DNA of 64,000 bases from Pseudomonadota bacterium (GTDB taxonomy: Bacteria > Pseudomonadota > Alphaproteobacteria > Rhizobiales > Xanthobacteraceae): contig JAEYAW010000013.1 of assembly GCA_023404675.1 (NCBI GenBank), forward strand, positions 463,754-527,753, in the 5' to 3' direction. Every line of letters starts with the position of its first letter. The first letter of the stretch is position 1. Made by a program: the position numbers and the translations under genes. This document shows, piece by piece, positions 59,543-64,000 of the stretch. Under the pieces are notes generated by a model, which saw only the letters and a list, made by a program, of their open reading frames with translations, had not been told where the DNA came from and did no database searches.

Positions 59543-60760
59543 ATGAAACTCCACAGGCTGCTTATGGCCGCTGCGGCCGCCGTCTCCTTCGCCGGCCCGG
59601 CGTCGGCAGAAATCTCCAACGGCACCGTGAAGATCGGCGTGCTGACCGACATGTCCGGTCCTTACGCCGACAATGTCGGCGCGGGCTCCGTGCTCGCCGC
59701 CCAGATGGCGGTTGAGGATTTCGGCGGCAAGGTCGCCGGCATGCCGGTCGAAGTGGTGTCCGCCGACCATCAGAACAAGGCGGATATCGGCCTCGCGCTG
59801 GCGCGCAAGTGGTACGACACCGAAGGCGTTGACGTGATCACCGAGGTGGTGTCGTCCGGCGTGGCGCTCGCTGTGCAGCAGCTCTCGCGCGATAAGAACA
59901 AGGTGTTTCTGGCCACCGGACCCGGCACGCCGGAACTGACCGGCAAATCCTGCTCGCCGAACGGCGTGCACTGGGCTTACGACAACTATGCGCTCGCCAC
60001 CGTTGCCACCGCGCCGCTGGTGCAGCAGGGGCTGAAGAGCTGGTACTTCATCACGGCGGACTACAGCTTCGGCCACGCGCTGGAGTCGGAAGCCGCCCGG
60101 GTCGTCCAGGCGAATGGCGGCAACGTGCTCGGCTCGTCGCGGCATCCGCTGAACTCGTCGGATTTCTCCTCATATCTGTTGCAGGCGCAGGCCTCGAAGG
60201 CGCAGGTCATCGGTCTTGCCAATGCGGGCTCCGACATGATGAACGCGCTGAAGCAGGCCAACGAGTTCGGCCTCACCTCGGGCGGCCAGAGCATCGCTGC
60301 GCTGCTGGTGAACCTGCCGGACATCCACGCGCTCGGCCTTGCCAGCGCCAAGGGGCTGATCTTCTCCGACAGCTTCTACTGGGATGCCAACGACAAGACG
60401 CGCGAATGGAGCAAGCGTTTCATGGCGCGCTTCAACGGCAAGGCGCCAGGCAGCCTGCAAGCCGCCGTTTATGGCGCGGTGACGCATTATCTCAAGGCCG
60501 TCGAGGCGACCAAGAGCGACGCCGGCTCGGTCGTCGTGCCGGAGATGAAGAAGTTGCCGATCAACGACTTCTACACTGCCAATGCCTCGATCCGCGAGGA
60601 CGGTCGGGTGATCCGCGACATGTACCTCCTGCAGGTGAAGGATCCCAAGGATTCCAAGTATCCGTGGGACTACTACAAGATCCTGCAGACTGTTCCCGGC
60701 GACAAGGCGTTCCGGCCGCTCGCGGAAGGCAATTGTCCGCTGGTCAACGCCGCGAAATAA
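59543..60760 (+). CDS. ABC transporter substrate-binding protein, Liv type
   Basis: 405 residues with GAGAGGA upstream and a signal peptide (MKLHRLLMAAAAAVSFAGPASA). Receptor blocks VGAGSVLAAQMAVEDFGGKVAGMPV, DHQNKADIGLALARKWYD and FITADYSFGHALESEA are shared almost intact with the orphan receptor at 1423, so these are paralogues. The aldehyde dehydrogenase and two Liv ATPases follow. A hairpin after its stop could set off the receptor message. Confidence 0.9.
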   Translation: MKLHRLLMAAAAAVSFAGPASAEISNGTVKIGVLTDMSGPYADNVGAGSVLAAQMAVEDFGGKVAGMPVEVVSADHQNKADIGLALARKWYDTEGVDVITEVVSSGVALAVQQLSRDKNKVFLATGPGTPELTGKSCSPNGVHWAYDNYALATVATAPLVQQGLKSWYFITADYSFGHALESEAARVVQANGGNVLGSSRHPLNSSDFSSYLLQAQASKAQVIGLANAGSDMMNALKQANEFGLTSGGQSIAALLVNLPDIHALGLASAKGLIFSDSFYWDANDKTREWSKRFMARFNGKAPGSLQAAVYGAVTHYLKAVEATKSDAGSVVVPEMKKLPINDFYTANASIREDGRVIRDMYLLQVKDPKDSKYPWDYYKILQTVPGDKAFRPLAEGNCPLVNAAK

Positions 60761-60784
60761 CATCGCGCGTCAACGACAATAATC

Positions 60785-60807
60785 CGGGCGCGGCCTTGCC
60801 GCGCCCG
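60785..60807 (+). other. GC-rich hairpin between receptor and aldehyde dehydrogenase genes
   Basis: CGGGCGCGG and CCGCGCCCG, nine perfect pairs around CCTTG, 25 bases after the receptor stop, followed by TTCTG only. Probably an mRNA-stabilising or partially terminating stem. Confidence 0.55.
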
Positions 60808-60827
60808 TTCTGCCGGAGGAATCAGAA

Positions 60828-62267
60828 ATGGTCGATTATCCCGCGCTGAAGCTATTCGTCGATGGCCGCTGGCGTGATGGCGAGGGCCGCCGGACCGACG
60901 CCGTGCTCAACCCGGCGACCGGGGCCACGCTGGGCGAATTGCCATATGCGAGCGATGCCGATCTTGACGAGGCGCTGGCGTCCTGCGCGCGCGGGCACGA
61001 GCAGTGGCGCAGGATGTCGGCGCTGGATCGCGGCCGCATCCTGCAGCGGGCCGCCGCGCTGATTCAGGAACGGTCGGAATATATCGCAAGTCTGATCACG
61101 CTTGAGCTCGGCAAGCCGATCGGGGAGGCCCGCGTCGAGGTCGAGACGGCCGCCGGAATCTTCAGCTGGAATGCCGAGGAAGGCCGCCGAGCCTACGGCC
61201 GCGTGATTCCGTCGCGCAGCCGGACAATCCAGCAGATTGCGGTGCGCGAGCCGCTCGGTCCCATCGCAGCGTTCGCGCCGTGGAATGCGCCGGCGATCAC
61301 GCCCGCTCGCAAGATTTCCAGCGCGCTGGCGGCCGGCTGTTCGGTCATCATCAAGCCCGCCGAGGAAACGCCGGCCACGGCGCTGGCGATTGCCAAAGCG
61401 CTTGAAGACGCCGGTCTTCCCCCCGGCGTGCTCAACGTGGTGTTCGGCAATCCCGCTCAGATCTCCGACAAGCTGCTGCGCTCGGCGGTGATCCGTGGCC
61501 TGACATTCACGGGCTCGACCCAGGTCGGCAAGCAGCTCGGTGCGCTCGCCGTCCAGACCATGAAGAAGATGACGCTCGAGCTCGGCGGCCACGCGCCGGT
61601 TCTGATCTTCGGAGATATCGATCCCGACGCGGCGGCCGCATCAGCGGTGACGGCCAAGTTCCGCAACTCGGGTCAGGTGTGCACCTCGCCGACGCGCTTC
61701 TTTGTTCACGAATCGATCCATGATCGTTTCGCCGCCAAGCTCGCTGAGCTGGCAAACAAGCTGACGGTCGGCGACGGGTTCGATCCGGCGACGAAAATGG
61801 GGTCGCTGGCGCACGCGCGGCGTGTCGAGTCCATGGAGCAGTTCGTCGAGGACGCGCGCGCCCGCGACATTGCGGTCACCGCTGGCGGCGAGCGCTGCGG
61901 CAATCAGGGCTTTTTCTATCGGCCGACGGTGCTGGCGAATGTCGATGAGGACTGCATGGCCTCCAACGTCGAGCCGTTCGGCCCGCTCGCCGCCACCGCG
62001 CCGTTCAGCACCATGGATGATGCGATCCGTCTCGCCAATCGCCTGCCGTTTGGTCTTGCGTCCTATGTGATGACGCACGATCTGCGAAACGCCGCAGCCG
62101 TGACTGAAGCCATCCAGAGCGGGAACGTCGTGGTCAACCACTGGCAGGTCTCGTTGCCGGAGACGCCTTTCGGCGGCTACAAGGACAGCGGCGTTGGCTC
62201 CGAGGGCGGCATCGAGGGGCTGCAGGAATTCCAGACAGTCAAATACGTGAGCCAGTTTGTCGCGTAG
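60828..62267 (+). CDS. NAD(P)-dependent aldehyde dehydrogenase
   Basis: 479 residues. GPIAAFAPWNAP, KPAEETPATAL, Rossmann FTGSTQVGKQL, the catalytic Glu in TLELGGHAPV (near residue 250) and nucleophile Cys in FRNSGQVCTSPTRF (near residue 284). C-terminal ETPFGGYKDSGVGSEGGIEGL. GGAGGA ribosome site. It sits between a receptor and the transporter ATPases, an unusual position, and may oxidise an aldehyde derived from the imported compound. Substrate not determined. Confidence 0.9.
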   Translation: MVDYPALKLFVDGRWRDGEGRRTDAVLNPATGATLGELPYASDADLDEALASCARGHEQWRRMSALDRGRILQRAAALIQERSEYIASLITLELGKPIGEARVEVETAAGIFSWNAEEGRRAYGRVIPSRSRTIQQIAVREPLGPIAAFAPWNAPAITPARKISSALAAGCSVIIKPAEETPATALAIAKALEDAGLPPGVLNVVFGNPAQISDKLLRSAVIRGLTFTGSTQVGKQLGALAVQTMKKMTLELGGHAPVLIFGDIDPDAAAASAVTAKFRNSGQVCTSPTRFFVHESIHDRFAAKLAELANKLTVGDGFDPATKMGSLAHARRVESMEQFVEDARARDIAVTAGGERCGNQGFFYRPTVLANVDEDCMASNVEPFGPLAATAPFSTMDDAIRLANRLPFGLASYVMTHDLRNAAAVTEAIQSGNVVVNHWQVSLPETPFGGYKDSGVGSEGGIEGLQEFQTVKYVSQFVA

Positions 62268-62366
62268 GGGACAATTCGCGATTGGCGTAACGCTTACATT
62301 CGCGGACGGTGGGGAAGGCGGCCACTGCTTCCATTCGATGGGCGAGCACATGAAAGATGAAAAAGC

Positions 62367-63111
62367 GTGAGTGAGGTCATCCTTGAGGCGAAAGGCCTCT
62401 CGAAGCAGTTCTCCAGTTTCTACGCTGTCAGTGACGTCGATCTCAAGGTACGCCGGGGGACGATTCACGCTTTGATCGGCCCGAACGGAGCCGGCAAGAC
62501 CACCTGCTTCAATCTGCTGACGAAGTTTCTTCAGCCCTCGGCCGGGCAGATCACTTACAAGGGCAAGGACATCACCGGCACGGCGCCGGCCGATGTGGCG
62601 CGCCTCGGGCTGGTGCGCTCGTTCCAGATATCGGCGGTGTTTCCGCATCTGACGGCGTTGGAGAATGTCCGCGTCGCGCTGCAGCGCCAGCATGGCCTGT
62701 CGTTCGATTTCTGGCGCTCGAAGGCCGTGCTCAAAAAGTATGACGGCCGGGCGCTGGAACTGCTCGACGAGGTTGGTCTTGGAGGGTTCGCTCACGTGCC
62801 GGCGGTTGAAATGCCGTATGGACGCAAGCGGGCGCTTGAGATCGCGACGACGCTGGCGCTCGATCCGGAGATGATGCTGCTCGACGAGCCGATGGCCGGC
62901 ATGGGTCACGAGGACATCGACAAGATCGCCGCGCTCATCAAACGTATTTCCGCGAAATACACGATCCTGATGGTCGAGCATAACCTGAACGTGGTCGCCA
63001 ACCTGTCCGATGTCATCACCGTGCTGACGCGCGGCAAGGTGCTGGCCGAGGGCAGATATGCCGATCTCATCGAGGATGAGCGTGTGAAGGAAGCTTATCT
63101 GGGAGCCGCGC

Positions 63112-63119
<8 letters not shown>
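62367..63119 (+). CDS. Liv-type ABC ATPase (LivG family)
   Basis: 250 residues from a GTG at 62367, 99 bases after the aldehyde dehydrogenase. Walker A GPNGAGKTT, Q-loop SFQISAVFP, signature MPYGRKRALEIAT, Walker B LLDEPMAGM, H-loop VEHNLNVV. Its stop overlaps the LivF start. Supplies one of the two motor subunits of the system whose permeases lie off the right edge. Confidence 0.92.
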
Positions 63120-63858
<739 letters not shown>

Positions 63859-63881
63859 GCGGCGCGACGACGGGGGGCGAC

Positions 63882-64000
63882 ATGTCGATCAATTTACCAG
63901 CGCTGTCGGCGCAATTGCTTGTGGGGCTGATCAACGGCTCGTTTTACGCGTTGCTGAGTCTTGGGCTTGCCGTGATTTTCGGCATGCTGAACATCATCAA
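63882..64000 (+). CDS. Liv-type ABC permease (LivH family), N-terminal fragment
   Basis: Truncated by the right edge; 39 residues visible. The visible start ends LLVGLINGSFYALLSLGLAV and IFGMLNIIN, the LivH signature with the GxxFYALLSLGLAVIFG turn. GGGGGG lies just upstream of the ATG at 63882. It continues the importer begun with the receptor at 59543. Confidence 0.8.
   Translation, partial: MSINLPALSAQLLVGLINGSFYALLSLGLAVIFGMLNII

Overview
The window is GC-rich (about 60-65% by eye), with strong G/C bias at third codon positions, ATGA stop/start overlaps and very dense gene packing. Gene content and protein style point to an alphaproteobacterium of the Bradyrhizobium/Rhodopseudomonas/Afipia group (Nitrobacteraceae). 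That placement is an inference from family resemblance, not a search. Nearly everything here concerns uptake and CoA- or oxygenase-based catabolism of organic (probably aromatic or other carboxylic) acids: seven periplasmic solute receptors, four complete or partial branched-chain-type (Liv) ABC systems or receptors with partners, one NMT1/SsuA-type ABC system, one TRAP transporter, four transcription regulators and many CoA/redox enzymes. There is no phage, insertion sequence, CRISPR array or rRNA; one tRNA (Gln, UUG) is present.

Layout. 1-5.3 kb: start of a thiolase and its OB-fold partner (minus strand), a small membrane protein, an orphan Liv-type receptor behind a 16-bp palindrome, then a TPP-dependent acetolactate-synthase-like enzyme divergent from an HpcH/HpaI aldolase. 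5.3-11.0 kb: a four-gene heavy-metal RND efflux operon (minus strand) with no outer-membrane factor. 11.1-19.5 kb: a MarR-controlled unit (cupin, MarR, complete Liv transporter, HpaB-family hydroxylase, alpha/beta hydrolase) with related AT-rich sites at three promoters. 19.5-24.2 kb: small Cys-containing secreted protein, a gene-poor stretch with a likely 22-residue membrane peptide, two exporters, and a metallo-beta-lactamase-fold hydrolase. 24.3-27.9 kb: orphan NMT1 receptor, LysR regulator and a divergent flavin monooxygenase.

28.1-40.8 kb is the most striking part: thirteen consecutive plus-strand genes, mostly overlapping or a few bases apart. They encode an NMT1-type ABC importer, RidA, a cupin, an SDR, a family III CoA transferase, a PLP C-S-lyase-type enzyme, a crotonase without the usual glutamates, a PrpD-like enzyme, a fumarate-reductase-like flavoprotein, a lone 2Fe-2S protein and an unusually long M24 peptidase-fold protein. 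I do not recognise this combination as a described pathway, and it is my main candidate for a new catabolic system.

40.8-44.4 kb: tRNA-Gln and a TakP-like 2-oxoacid TRAP transporter (minus strand). 44.6-54.0 kb: a Crp/Fnr-type regulator, a feruloyl-CoA-synthetase-like ligase with an FNR/FixK-like box upstream, a long acyl-CoA dehydrogenase, and a Liv transporter in which permease and ATPase are fused. 54.0-59.5 kb: a LysR regulator divergent from an acyl-CoA dehydrogenase / NDP-forming CoA ligase / SCP2-like / hydrolase operon, separated by a perfect 17-bp palindrome. 59.5-64 kb: a further Liv receptor, aldehyde dehydrogenase and Liv ATPases, running off the right edge into a LivH permease.
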